Source of the DNA: Desulfogranum japonicum DSM 18378
GTDB taxonomy: Bacteria; Desulfobacterota; Desulfobulbia; Desulfobulbales; Desulfobulbaceae
Direction: 5' to 3'
NCBI RefSeq assembly: GCF_000429945.1
Contig: NZ_AUCV01000052.1
Coordinates: forward strand, 1 to 39,112
Length of the DNA: 39,112 nucleotides
Part shown: positions 7,350-16,500 of the stretch, piece by piece
Layout of the letters: every line of letters starts with the position of its first letter
Numbering within the stretch: position 1 is the first letter of the stretch
Position numbers and translations under genes: made by a program
Notes under the pieces: model-generated
Told to the model about the DNA's origin: nothing
What the model saw: the letters and a program-made list of their open reading frames with translations, nothing else
The model's database searches: none

Positions 7350-9422
7350 ATGAAAACGACACGGGAAATCCCTGCCTTCACATCTTTCCTTTCTGATGCC
7401 ATGCTGGAGTATCTCCTTCAGCAGACCTGTCCTGTTGACGGAGTACCTGGACTCAGCCAGATTGGCAGTATATCCGGTCTGGAAACAGTGGAAAGTTTAC
7501 GTTTTGCCTGCTCCCTCTACCATACATTCAAAGAAGAGCTGGCGATCATTTTAGAGCAACGTTCAGCTGATCGCGACTTTATCGATGCCCAGACCAAACA
7601 CTGTGCAAAACAGAACCAGCAACAGAATATTTCGGTCGCCGATCCAAACTATCAGACTGTTATCGGGCAAACCGATCACACCGGACGAACTGTTGTCGGC
7701 CCGTTAACCGAGGGGTATTTTCGGGCCACCGGTGAATCTGTTGCTGAAATTCCAGACTGGCTGCAGCCTCCCCATGTTACTCTGTTTGGACCACCGAATT
7801 CTGCCAGAATGGCCATTAATGCTATGAACACCTGGCATAGAAAAATGGCCAATGAACCTGCCATAGTCACTGAACTGGTAAATCGATGCACGACATTACC
7901 CAAGTGGGGCGCAGATGATGAAGATTCAAAAACACCGCTGCGAAATGACCTGATGAACGGCAGCAGCAATCTGGCTCAATGCTTCAAAGGTGATATCAGT
8001 TTTACAGATAATGGAAAAAACTACCAACTGGCAGCAGGCAATCTGGCTCTGCCAATTAAACGCATACCGGGAATCGCAATCCCCTGCCCGTTCCTGTTTG
8101 CAGATAACAATCCATTGCCCCTTCACATCTACGATTTTGCCCTGCACCTTTATCGCCTCTGGGACAATCCACAGGCGCTGACTTTTTATATTCCAAAACT
8201 GGAAAACGAAGAAGAAGCAACCTATCTGGCAAAACTGGTATGCTGTGCTGAACAAATGATTTCTGAGCTTCACCCCGAGTACTCCCCTGGAACCATACGG
8301 TTGCTGATCGTGTTGGAAAATCCTCGGGCAATTTTTCGCACAAACGAGATCATGGATGCCCTTTACCCCTATTTTGCAGGCGCATCACTGGGCTGGCATG
8401 ATTTTCTGGCATCAACGGCAAGACTCTTTAAAGAAGACCCTCAGTATAGAATACCTGTGAAAAGCGACCCGGAAATTGTCATCAAGCATATCAAGGCCAG
8501 TCACGAACTCCTGGCAAGGGTCGTCGGCCCTAGGGGAGGAATCAAAATAGGTGGAATGTACGGTGTGCTTCCCATGGACAACGACCCGACAAGTGGTTCG
8601 TTTCAAGTGACTATAAAAGGCTATTTTCGAGATGTCATTACCCAGTTCCGTCGTGGACTTGACGGTTTCTGGGTCGCGCATCCCGATTTTGTCCGTATCG
8701 GTATAGCATTGGTACAGGCATGGCAGGCATATAGTCAGGGTTCCCAGGAATCCCTCAGGCAGCTTATAAATGGAGTGTTAGCTGCGCCTCATAACCAGGA
8801 AGTGTTGGATTTCCTTGAACTGCCGGATGTTGAAAGCCTGGACTACGATGACCCACGTTTTCCCAGAGCACTTATTGCAGCTGACCTGGCAGAATCCGCA
8901 ACCATAGCCAACAACGATGAACAGGAAGTAAGATATAACATTTTCCAGTCACTCCAATACCTAGCTGACTGGCTTGCAGGTAATGGCTGTGTTGCCCTGC
9001 CAGCTTCTCTTGAGGGAGAGCAGGTGCGCGTTATGGATGATCTGGCAACAGCGGAACGTTCACGATGGGAAGTATGGCATGAAGTATATCACGGTAGAGT
9101 CGAACGGCATCATCTGCTGAAGATCGCTTTGCAGGAATACGATCGGATCAGGCTTTCTCCTTCAGACTCCAGGCCACAGGTGCAGGTTCAGTGGGATAAA
9201 CGAACTGCCAGGTGGTATCCGGTTGCTCTCAGACTCATGCTGCTTATGATGACCCAGTCAATTCCGGTCGAATTCGCATCAGAGCTTTTACTCCCTTTTA
9301 CGGTTGACGCTGTTCGTCAGGCAGAAGATCCCTGGGAATTCGTGCAACAGATAGACCCCGAAAAGTACACCCTGGAACCGGATTTTGAACAACAGGTAGC
9401 AATATTTTTACACGCAATCTGA
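7350..9422 (+). CDS. Malate-synthase-family protein (predicted glyoxylate + acetyl-CoA condensation)
   Basis: A 690-residue protein with the malate synthase TIM-barrel signatures. FYIPKLENEEEATYLAKLV at 279-297 matches the malate synthase A segment FYLPKMES. E323 in VLENPRA and D351 in LGWHDFL fall where the magnesium ligands lie in ETILAAFEMDEI...GRWDYIF. GFWVAHPDF at 439-447 and MDDLATAERSR at 562-572 match the conserved TWVAHPDL and MEDAATAEISR blocks, the latter holding the catalytic Asp (D564). It is longer than malate synthase A (about 530) and shorter than G (about 720); the first ~230 residues are unlike either. The block aligned with the catalytic-Arg motif VRPRGWHL reads LALPIKRIPGIAI, so the Arg is not certain. 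In an allantoin operon it would consume glyoxylate. The start at 7350 lacks a clear ribosome site. Confidence 0.75.
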   Translation: MKTTREIPAFTSFLSDAMLEYLLQQTCPVDGVPGLSQIGSISGLETVESLRFACSLYHTFKEELAIILEQRSADRDFIDAQTKHCAKQNQQQNISVADPNYQTVIGQTDHTGRTVVGPLTEGYFRATGESVAEIPDWLQPPHVTLFGPPNSARMAINAMNTWHRKMANEPAIVTELVNRCTTLPKWGADDEDSKTPLRNDLMNGSSNLAQCFKGDISFTDNGKNYQLAAGNLALPIKRIPGIAIPCPFLFADNNPLPLHIYDFALHLYRLWDNPQALTFYIPKLENEEEATYLAKLVCCAEQMISELHPEYSPGTIRLLIVLENPRAIFRTNEIMDALYPYFAGASLGWHDFLASTARLFKEDPQYRIPVKSDPEIVIKHIKASHELLARVVGPRGGIKIGGMYGVLPMDNDPTSGSFQVTIKGYFRDVITQFRRGLDGFWVAHPDFVRIGIALVQAWQAYSQGSQESLRQLINGVLAAPHNQEVLDFLELPDVESLDYDDPRFPRALIAADLAESATIANNDEQEVRYNIFQSLQYLADWLAGNGCVALPASLEGEQVRVMDDLATAERSRWEVWHEVYHGRVERHHLLKIALQEYDRIRLSPSDSRPQVQVQWDKRTARWYPVALRLMLLMMTQSIPVEFASELLLPFTVDAVRQAEDPWEFVQQIDPEKYTLEPDFEQQVAIFLHAI

Positions 9423-9455
9423 TATTATTATTCATACAAGCATTGGAGATTTACC

Positions 9456-10226
9456 ATGGGCTATCCACAAGGATTACTTAAAACCCGCGCTGTTATTCGT
9501 CCTGGCGAATACGCTGTGATTCCTCCTGAAGGACGTGTCAACAACGTTATTCCCTGCATTTCAAACTGTCAGATGTCCATTATAGCATCACCAAAGCTCG
9601 GGGCCAGCTTTGTTCAGTACATTGGCACAGCCATGCCAGGAGGAGGAACCAGCAGTCCCTTTGCAGCTGAAGATGGTATAGAAAGTTTTATCTATCTGCT
9701 TGATGAACACGGAATACTCCAGATAACCATTGATGGTGAGCCGCATACACTCACTCCCGGAGGATATGCATATGCTCCCCCCCAGTCAGATCTGCAGTTC
9801 AGCAATCCAGGTGATAAACCGGTCCGTTTTCTGCTGTACAAACAGCGCTATATTCCCTGGGACACACTGCAGCCGCATACAGTGACAGGCAACACCAATG
9901 ACATCCAGGAACAGGAATATGATGAGATGGCGAATGTCTTTCTCAAAGACTTACTGCCAACGGATATCAGCTTTGACATGAATATGCATATACTTTCCTT
10001 TGATCCCACTGGCTGTCACCCCTTTGTGGAGACGCATGTACAGGAACATGGAGCTTATGTTTTGGAGGGGGAAGGCATCTATCTGCTTGGAGAGGAATGG
10101 ATCCAGATACAAAAAGAAGATTTCATTTTCTTTGGCCCCTATGTACAGCAGGCTGTCTATACCACAGGAAGAGGAAGACTGACCTATATCTATTCAAAGG
10201 ACTGCAACCGTGACGTTACACTCTGA
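9456..10226 (+). CDS. allE: (S)-ureidoglycine aminohydrolase (bicupin)
   Basis: A 256-residue bicupin of the AllE/YlbA family, which converts (S)-ureidoglycine to (S)-ureidoglycolate with release of ammonia. The first cupin holds MPGGGTSSPF and the TPGGYAYAPP turn; the second carries the metal-site block HPFVETHVQEHGAYVLEGEG, with Glu and His residues in the expected manganese-binding pattern, and ends with EDFIFFGPYVQQAVY. Length is normal for the family. A good ribosome site (TGGAG, 7 nt before ATG) is present. It lies between the malate-synthase-like gene and the M20 amidohydrolase, matching its biochemical position after allantoate hydrolysis. Confidence 0.9.
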   Translation: MGYPQGLLKTRAVIRPGEYAVIPPEGRVNNVIPCISNCQMSIIASPKLGASFVQYIGTAMPGGGTSSPFAAEDGIESFIYLLDEHGILQITIDGEPHTLTPGGYAYAPPQSDLQFSNPGDKPVRFLLYKQRYIPWDTLQPHTVTGNTNDIQEQEYDEMANVFLKDLLPTDISFDMNMHILSFDPTGCHPFVETHVQEHGAYVLEGEGIYLLGEEWIQIQKEDFIFFGPYVQQAVYTTGRGRLTYIYSKDCNRDVTL

Positions 10227-10255
10227 GATGTTTACTCTTTCATGGTATTATTGCG

Positions 10256-11485
10256 ATGAATTCGTCAATCACGATTAATAGTGAACGCCTGCAACAACGA
10301 CTGGAAGCAATGGCCGGTATTGGCTGCACACAGGACGGAGGAGTTTCCCGCCTTGCCCTCAGCGACGCAGATGCCGAAGGGCGCAGAATCCTTGCCCAAT
10401 GGTTCGAAGAACAGGGATGTTCCACTCATATTGATCCCATGGGAAATATGTTTTTCACTTTTGCAGGCAAAGATTCCACATTACCTCCGCTTTTAACAGG
10501 TTCCCATAATGACACCCAGCCGAACGGTGGACGCTTTGACGGAACACTGGGGATACTCGCCGGGCTGGAAATAATTTCCACCCTGCGGGACCACGGTATC
10601 ACGCTACAGCGTGATCTGATCATAGTCAACTGGACCAACGAGGAAGGTTCCCGGTTCAGTCCGGGTTGCACTGGTTCCGGAGTTTGGGCAGGGCAGCTTG
10701 ACCGTAAAAGCATGTATACTCTTTGTGATCAATCCGGAAAAAAACTGCACCAGGAGCTGCAACGTACAGGATTTCTGGGAAACCAGGAATTTACCAGAAA
10801 AAAACTTCATGCAGCTGTAGAATTGCACATAGAGCAAGGCCCGGTTCTGGACAGGGAAGGCATAGCCATCGGCATTCCCGAAGGGATAGTCTCACCTCGC
10901 TGGTATACTGTCCAGCTTACAGGTGAGACAAATCACGCAGGCTCTACTCCCATGAAGGGCCGCAAAGATGCTCTTTATGCTTTTGCGCGCATGTGCAGCG
11001 CCATCCACGATGTTGCCGCTGATGCTGACACGGTCGTAGCGACGGTTGGCCATATCCAGGTAACTCCCAACTCGCTCAATGTGATCCCGGGAAAAGTGGA
11101 GTTCACTATGGATATTCGCGGTTGGGATGTTGCCAACACAGACAGTGTCTGTACTGGAATTGAAAAGAGACTCAACGAACTTGCGGAGGAAACCGGCTGC
11201 AGCATCAAAATCAAACGTTTTTGGGAAGAAGCCCGGGTTGACTTCAACCCACAGCTCCTCAGCTCCATTGAACAAGTCTGTCAGGAACGTAATCTGAGCT
11301 GCAAACGCATGTATTCAGGCGCCAACCACGATATGATATATGTCAGCAAACTCGGTCCAGGTGCCATGATCTTTGTCCCCAGTACTGACGGTAAAAGCCA
11401 CTGCCCGCAGGAAAACACCAGGTATGAGGATTGTGCCGCGGGGGTGAACGTACTATTACATACTCTACTGAAAATACAGGAATAA
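10256..11485 (+). CDS. M20-family amidohydrolase, allantoate (or ureidoglycolate) type
   Basis: A 409-residue metal-dependent amidase of the hydantoinase/carbamoylase branch of peptidase family M20, which includes allantoate amidohydrolase (AllC), ureidoglycolate amidohydrolase and N-carbamoyl amino acid hydrolases. The two-metal site is visible: H84 in TGSHNDTQPNGG, bridging D95 in RFDG, E129-E130 in TNEEGSRF, a His in ELHIEQGPVL near 193, and a C-terminal His in KSHCPQE. The dimerisation domain lies between the two halves of the catalytic domain, as usual. Given puuE and allE on the same transcript, allantoate to ureidoglycine plus ammonia and CO2 is the best guess. Because no ureidoglycolate enzyme is otherwise visible, it might act at that step too. 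Confidence 0.85.
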   Translation: MNSSITINSERLQQRLEAMAGIGCTQDGGVSRLALSDADAEGRRILAQWFEEQGCSTHIDPMGNMFFTFAGKDSTLPPLLTGSHNDTQPNGGRFDGTLGILAGLEIISTLRDHGITLQRDLIIVNWTNEEGSRFSPGCTGSGVWAGQLDRKSMYTLCDQSGKKLHQELQRTGFLGNQEFTRKKLHAAVELHIEQGPVLDREGIAIGIPEGIVSPRWYTVQLTGETNHAGSTPMKGRKDALYAFARMCSAIHDVAADADTVVATVGHIQVTPNSLNVIPGKVEFTMDIRGWDVANTDSVCTGIEKRLNELAEETGCSIKIKRFWEEARVDFNPQLLSSIEQVCQERNLSCKRMYSGANHDMIYVSKLGPGAMIFVPSTDGKSHCPQENTRYEDCAAGVNVLLHTLLKIQE

Positions 11486-11497
11486 TCAGCATATTGA

Positions 11498-11530
11498 GCC
11501 CCAAGGACCGAAAATCCGAGTTCCTGGGGC
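11498..11530. promoter_or_regulatory. Hairpin between the amidohydrolase and gntR genes
   Basis: GCCCCA (11498-11503) pairs with TGGGGC (11525-11530), extended by further A-G-G-A/T-C-C pairing, in the 67-bp gap. There is no T run, so it may attenuate or process the transcript rather than end it. Regulator expression may thus be lower than that of the catabolic genes. Confidence 0.35.
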
Positions 11531-11552
11531 ATCAGCTGTCTTCAAAGCTACC

Positions 11553-12200
11553 ATGGCAGAAAAAAGAACAACCAATCGTCCCCGTCCCAATTTGGGTGAA
11601 ATAGCGTATCTGGAAATCAAGGAAATGATCCTCACCGGTGAGCTGGAGCAAGGGCAGCGTATAGTGCTTGACGACCTCTCCCAAAAACTGAACCTCAGTG
11701 TCACTCCCATCCGTGATGCCTTGCACAAACTCGGCCAGGAGGATCTCGTAACCATTCGCCCACGGACAAGTCATACCGTGGTACATATTGACAAGAAAGA
11801 TGCAGACGACATTCTTGATCTTCGTCTCATGCTTGAAGTCTACGCCCTTCAGGGGGCGGGAGAACGTCTTGCGGATTTTCCTGTAGAAAAATATAGAAAA
11901 CTGTTCGCAAAGCCAGCTGTAAGTCAAAAAAACAAGGACTTTGTTCGCGTTGACCGTCAGTTTCACAACGATATCCTGGCTCTGAGTCCTAACCAGCGCT
12001 TGCCTCGTCTATATGGATATTTGCAGAACCTGATACAGGTTATTTCAGTACGTGCTTTAAAAGTTCAGGGACGAATCAGCGCAGCAAACCAGGAACACCT
12101 TGCACTGCTCAATGCCATAGAAAAACAGGACGTCTCCGCTGCCATCGACGAATTAAATCGCCACTTCAACGAAATGCGCTCAGCCCTGTTCCAGGCCTGA
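11553..12200 (+). CDS. GntR-family transcriptional regulator, FCD (FadR) subfamily
   Basis: A 215-residue DNA-binding regulator. The N-terminal winged helix (about 12-78) contains LGEIAYLEIKEMILTGEL and the recognition region LSQKLNLSVTPIRDALHKL. The C-terminal helical FCD domain (about 82-210) keeps the typical metal/ligand residues: acidic and basic residues in DILDLRLMLE and His residues in RQFHNDIL, EHLALL and LNRHF. Such proteins usually repress catabolic operons until a pathway acid binds. Its position at the end of the allantoin genes suggests it senses allantoin, allantoate or ureidoglycolate. The inverted repeat at 918-940 is the proposed operator. There is no clear ribosome site at this ATG. 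Confidence 0.87.
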   Translation: MAEKRTTNRPRPNLGEIAYLEIKEMILTGELEQGQRIVLDDLSQKLNLSVTPIRDALHKLGQEDLVTIRPRTSHTVVHIDKKDADDILDLRLMLEVYALQGAGERLADFPVEKYRKLFAKPAVSQKNKDFVRVDRQFHNDILALSPNQRLPRLYGYLQNLIQVISVRALKVQGRISAANQEHLALLNAIEKQDVSAAIDELNRHFNEMRSALFQA

Positions 12201-12217
12201 CTCATCCGCATGTTACC

Positions 12218-12252
12218 GGACATCTGCAGTAGTGTACTACGGCTTCATGTCC
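12218..12252 (+). terminator. Probable terminator of the allantoin operon
   Basis: GGACAT (12218-12223) and ATGTCC (12247-12252) pair, with an inner GCAGTAG/CTACGGC stem carrying one mismatch. The hairpin begins 17 bp after the gntR stop and lies before a convergent gene. It lacks a T tract, so strict rho-independent termination is uncertain. Confidence 0.4.
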
Positions 12253-12382
12253 TGTGCCTCGCATCTACTGAAAATATGCTTGTGAGAAATCCGGACTAAT
12301 GCCTGTCCATAAATGAGGATGCGAGAAACCAGACTCCGAAAAAGCTATTTTAGGGCAGGCACGAACCAGACAAGCAAAACAT

Positions 12383-13063
12383 TTACTTCCAGAATCCATT
12401 TTGCCATTGTACGGCAAGCAGTGCACCGGTTTGCAGATTACGCTTCATCCCTTCATTCTCAATGCCTGGGATATCGGCAACAGGAGAATCTTTCATAAAA
12501 TGAACTGCTGTTTTTACAGTGCAGGGACCTTTCACAAGTTTTCGCATGTCATCAGGAGTACGAAAATATGCATGTGAAAACAGCGAGTGCCCCTCCCGCC
12601 CCTCTTTTTCACGCCGTACCGCCCAGGGACTCAGTTTATTCAGGGTGGTCACCACTAGACATCCGCCCTTCTTTGTGACCCTCTGTAATTCCTGCAGAGG
12701 AATGCTAATATCTTCCACAAATTCAATAGCTGTCATGGAAAAAGCCCGGTCAAACGTCTGGTCTGCAAAAGGCAGTGCACACATATTGCTACACGCAGCA
12801 TTGAAATCTCTTCCACCCCGATCTCTGGCTTTAGCCAGCATGGCAAAGGAAAGATCAATGCCTGTAACTCTTGAGCCAAGGCCCAGGACATCCTGGGTAA
12901 AGATGCCTGTTCCGCATCCGACATCAAGAATATGCTCTCCAGCCTGCGGATTCAGCAGTCTTAAAAGCAGGTCTGCCTCATATTTCCGGACAAACACACC
13001 GCCTGGAGTTTCAAACCATTGATCGTATTGTTCAGTCCAAGAATCAAACAATGCTTCTTTCAC
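12383..13063 (-). CDS. Class I SAM-dependent methyltransferase
   Basis: A 226-residue protein of the Methyltransf_11 type. Motif I is ILDVGCGTGIF at about 45-55, the acidic end of strand 2 is GIDLS, and motif IV/post-motif appears as FDRAFSMTAIEFVED. The substrate cannot be told. The start is GTG at 13063, chosen because AAGGAGG lies 5 nt before it. It is convergent with the allantoin operon and divergent from the ammonium transporter fusion, so it appears to be a single-gene unit. It is not close in sequence to the methyltransferase at 23984-24814 beyond the shared fold. Cytoplasmic; no signal peptide. Confidence 0.78.
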   Translation of the reverse strand: MKEALFDSWTEQYDQWFETPGGVFVRKYEADLLLRLLNPQAGEHILDVGCGTGIFTQDVLGLGSRVTGIDLSFAMLAKARDRGGRDFNAACSNMCALPFADQTFDRAFSMTAIEFVEDISIPLQELQRVTKKGGCLVVTTLNKLSPWAVRREKEGREGHSLFSHAYFRTPDDMRKLVKGPCTVKTAVHFMKDSPVADIPGIENEGMKRNLQTGALLAVQWQNGFWK

Positions 13064-13247
13064 CTCATCCTCCTTGTTAATATGACATAGCTTTGATCTA
13101 CATTTCCATCTTTTGTTACAACAAACTGCCTATTATCCCTGAAGGCATGCGGGCACTCTGATATCAATTCTTTCTGCCAGTGACACTATTTAGAGTGGCT
13201 ACCCAACCTTAAGGCGATCCGAAACAAACATTTTTGTAGCTATACGA

Positions 13248-13330
13248 GAGCTGTGAATTACAAACTTGAAATCAACAGCTCCGCTGAAATTTGGTTACCT
13301 GCTCAAAAACATCTTACCATGAGGCATGGT
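13248..13330. promoter_or_regulatory. Candidate upstream activator sites for the amt promoter
   Basis: Two perfect dyads lie 90-170 bp upstream of the sigma-54 promoter: GAGCTGT-N20-ACAGCTC (13248-13254 and 13275-13281) and ACCATG-AGG-CATGGT (13316-13330). Enhancer-binding proteins of the NtrC class usually bind dyads at this distance. Neither is an exact NtrC consensus, so assignment to a particular activator is not made. Confidence 0.3.
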
Positions 13331-13418
13331 TATCACATTCATTATTACCTGTTATTATAGACCGTTACCATTTCATGCCAACATCTATACGCCCAGATCC
13401 TTTCCCAGGTTGTCTGCC

Positions 13419-13434
13419 TGGCACCCCTTTTGCT
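13419..13434 (+). promoter_or_regulatory. sigma-54 (-24/-12) promoter for the Amt fusion gene
   Basis: TGGCACCCCTTTTGCT matches TGGCAC-N5-TTGCW at every defined position, with GG at 13420-13421 and GC at 13432-13433, exactly 10 bp apart. The predicted start is near 13445, 57 nt before the ATG. Ammonium transporters are classic sigma-54/NtrC targets, so motif and gene agree. Confidence 0.82.
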
Positions 13435-13501
13435 TTTCTTATCAGGGGAATGGGAACCGATGTTTACCGTAAAAAATTGATCTACCAACCGACTTCTCGT
13501 C

Positions 13502-16500
13502 ATGATACATGCTTCGCTTTTAGATTCTTTGTGGGTAATAGTTGCAGCAACGCTTGTATTTCTTATGCAACCAGGCTTCATGTGCCTCGAATCGGGGCTG
13601 ACCCGATCCAAAAATTCCATCAATGTCGCAGTGAAAAACCTCACTGATTTTATCATTTCTGTTCTTTCATTCTGGCTCTTCGGCTACGGCCTGATGTTCG
13701 GAATGACAGATGGAGGATTTATCGGAAAATCGGCGTATATGCCGGATTTCCATGCGGTGGATATTTCGGCAACATTCTTCTTTTTTCAGGCAATGTTCTG
13801 TGGGACGGCAACAACCATTTTTTCAGGAGCTGTTGCAGAACGTATGAAATTTTCCTCATACATGGTCATTGTTGTCATCCTTTCAACTTTTATCTATCCG
13901 GTCTTCGGCCACTGGGCATGGAATGGGATTGATGCCGGCACCCCAGCCGGTTGGCTCGGCAAGTCTGGATTCGTAGATTTCGCAGGTTCCACTGTGGTTC
14001 ACAGCGTTGGCGGTTGGCTGGCTCTTGCCATACTGCTGATCATCGGTCCTCGAACAGGTCGATTTGATAACAAACAGGTCTTTTTTGGTTTCAACGGTTC
14101 CAATTTACCTCTTTCCGTTCTGGGAACCTGTCTGCTTTGGATAGGATGGCTCGGTTTCAATGGTGGAAGCACACTGACGATGAACGAACATGTGCCCCTG
14201 ATCATCGTTTATACCATACTTGCAGGTGCTGCAGGTGCGTTAAGCTGCCTTTTTACAGGTTATTTCATCACAAGATTACCCCGAGTCAACTTTCTGATTA
14301 ACGGGTCCCTGGGCGGTTTAGTCGCCATTACAGCATGCTGCCACTGTGTTACGGCACAGAGTGCGGTCCTTATCGGGCTGGTTGCAGGTATCATATGTTT
14401 ATTCGTCGAACTCGGACTCATAAGTCTCAAGATTGATGATGCTGTGGGTGCTGTACCTGTCCATCTTGGTTGTGGAATATGGGGTACCCTTTGCGTCGCA
14501 CTTTTTGGAGACACGCAGATCCTGGGAACCGGGCTTTCTTTTGGCGGTCAGCTTATCGCCCAGATTGAAGGCATTCTGGCCGCCTTTTTCATGGGATTTG
14601 TGATACCGTATTTCCTTATCAGACTCATTAACAGGCATTTTCCCCTCAGGGTATCCCTGGAAGATGAACATAATGGGCTGAATTTTTCTGAACACGGAGC
14701 AACGACCGAACTGGTGGATCTGTGTATGGCAATGGATCGTCAGGTGCAGTCAAGTGACCTTTGCACACGAATGCCGGTGGAACCTTTTACAGAGATCGGG
14801 ATCATAGCCCAACGGCATAACCAGATAATGGATGCCCTTGAAGACGCCCTTTCACACACCGAAGCAGTTGTTTCCCTGGCCAAAGATGCAATCATAACCT
14901 TTGTCAATGACACCCTGGAAATAATCAATGTCAACCCCAGTGGAAGAATGATGTTCGGCTTTGCAGATTGTGGTCCGCTATCTGGGGTTAAACTCTCTGA
15001 TCTTTTTTCACCTGAAGAGTATAAGACAATACAACAGCACCTGTATCAAGGAAAAACAGTAGAAACCATGGGGCGTAAACAAGGGGGTACGTTTTTTCCC
15101 ATGCAGGCAGTTATCACAGAGGCCGGCAAGGGCAACACCCAGTTTTATATCGGTACATTCAGAGATATCACTGACCTGAAGGACCGGGAGCTATCCCTGC
15201 GCCAATCTGAAATGCGTTATCGAGAACTCTTTGAAAACATCGGTGTAGCAACGATAATGGTTGACGCAGATGGTAGCCTCAACATGGTGAACAAGGAAGC
15301 TGAGCTCCTGTTTGGATACGATAAAAAGAAAATGGAACAGGAAATGGACTTACAGGACCTGCTTCCCATACCTGAAAAAAATAGAATACTTCACTATCAT
15401 GAACTCCGTAAAAGGCATGAAACAATGGTTGCCAACGCCTATGAGTGCAATATTCTACAGAGTTCCGGAACAATAATCCCAGCCTATTTCAATGTTTCCA
15501 CGATTGCAGATACGCAAAAAACAGTTGTCACAATTGTCGACCTGACAAACCTTCGTGAAGCTGAAGAATCTCTCAATAAACAAAAAGCCTACTTTAGAGA
15601 GTTGTTTGACGGCTCCTCACAGGCAATCGTTGCTTTGGATGACAAACAGCATATTGTAAAGGTCAACCAAAGCTTCGAAAAGATGTTTGGATATATGGAA
15701 ACTGAGGTAAAGAACCATTCGCTGCACAATTTCATTATCCCACCCTCTCATATTGATGAATTAAAAGCCATCAGTAAGGCAATTCTAAAAGGAGAGATTA
15801 TACAAAAAGAAACGATCCGTATGCATAAGGACGGTCGCCATATTCCCGTGTCCATACTGGGATTTGCCGTTAAAGTAAAGGATACCGTTGAAGGATTTTT
15901 CCTTATTTATGAAGATATCACCGAAAGGAAAGAATTTGAGAATCAATTATACAGACAAGCCTTCTATGATGGATTGACGGACATACCAAACCGCATTCTT
16001 TTCATGGAACGAATGGAAAGGGCTGTGGAACGCAGCAAGCGCAATCAGGACTATTCTTATGCTGTCATGCTTTTGGATCTCGACCGGTTCAAATGGGTGA
16101 ATGACTGCCTGGGACATCTCACAGGTGACGAACTGTTACGGCAGGTTGCCAGGCGGTTTCTTTCCTGTATACGAAGCGGTGATACAGTAGCAAGATTGGG
16201 AGGAGACGAATTTGCAGTCCTTATCGAAGATTACAGCAACCCCTCCAAAGTGCTGGAAATAGCAGAACGACTGCAGAAAGAAGCTCAATATCCTTTTATT
16301 ATCGGCAAACAGGAAGTTCGGGTCAGCGCCAGCATAGGCATCGTGTTAACTACAAACAAATATCATTCCTCTGAAGCGATTTTACGGGATGCCGATATTG
16401 CGATGTATCGAGCCAAGGAACGGGGAAAGGCCAGGTACCAGGTTTTTAACCGCAGCCTTCATGATATGGTTTCCAAAGCAATGCAATTGGAAAATGAGTT

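Noticed and set aside
9540-9560. A further CGTTATTC half-site
   Set aside because: It lies inside the allE coding region, has no matching second arm, and is explained by codon content.
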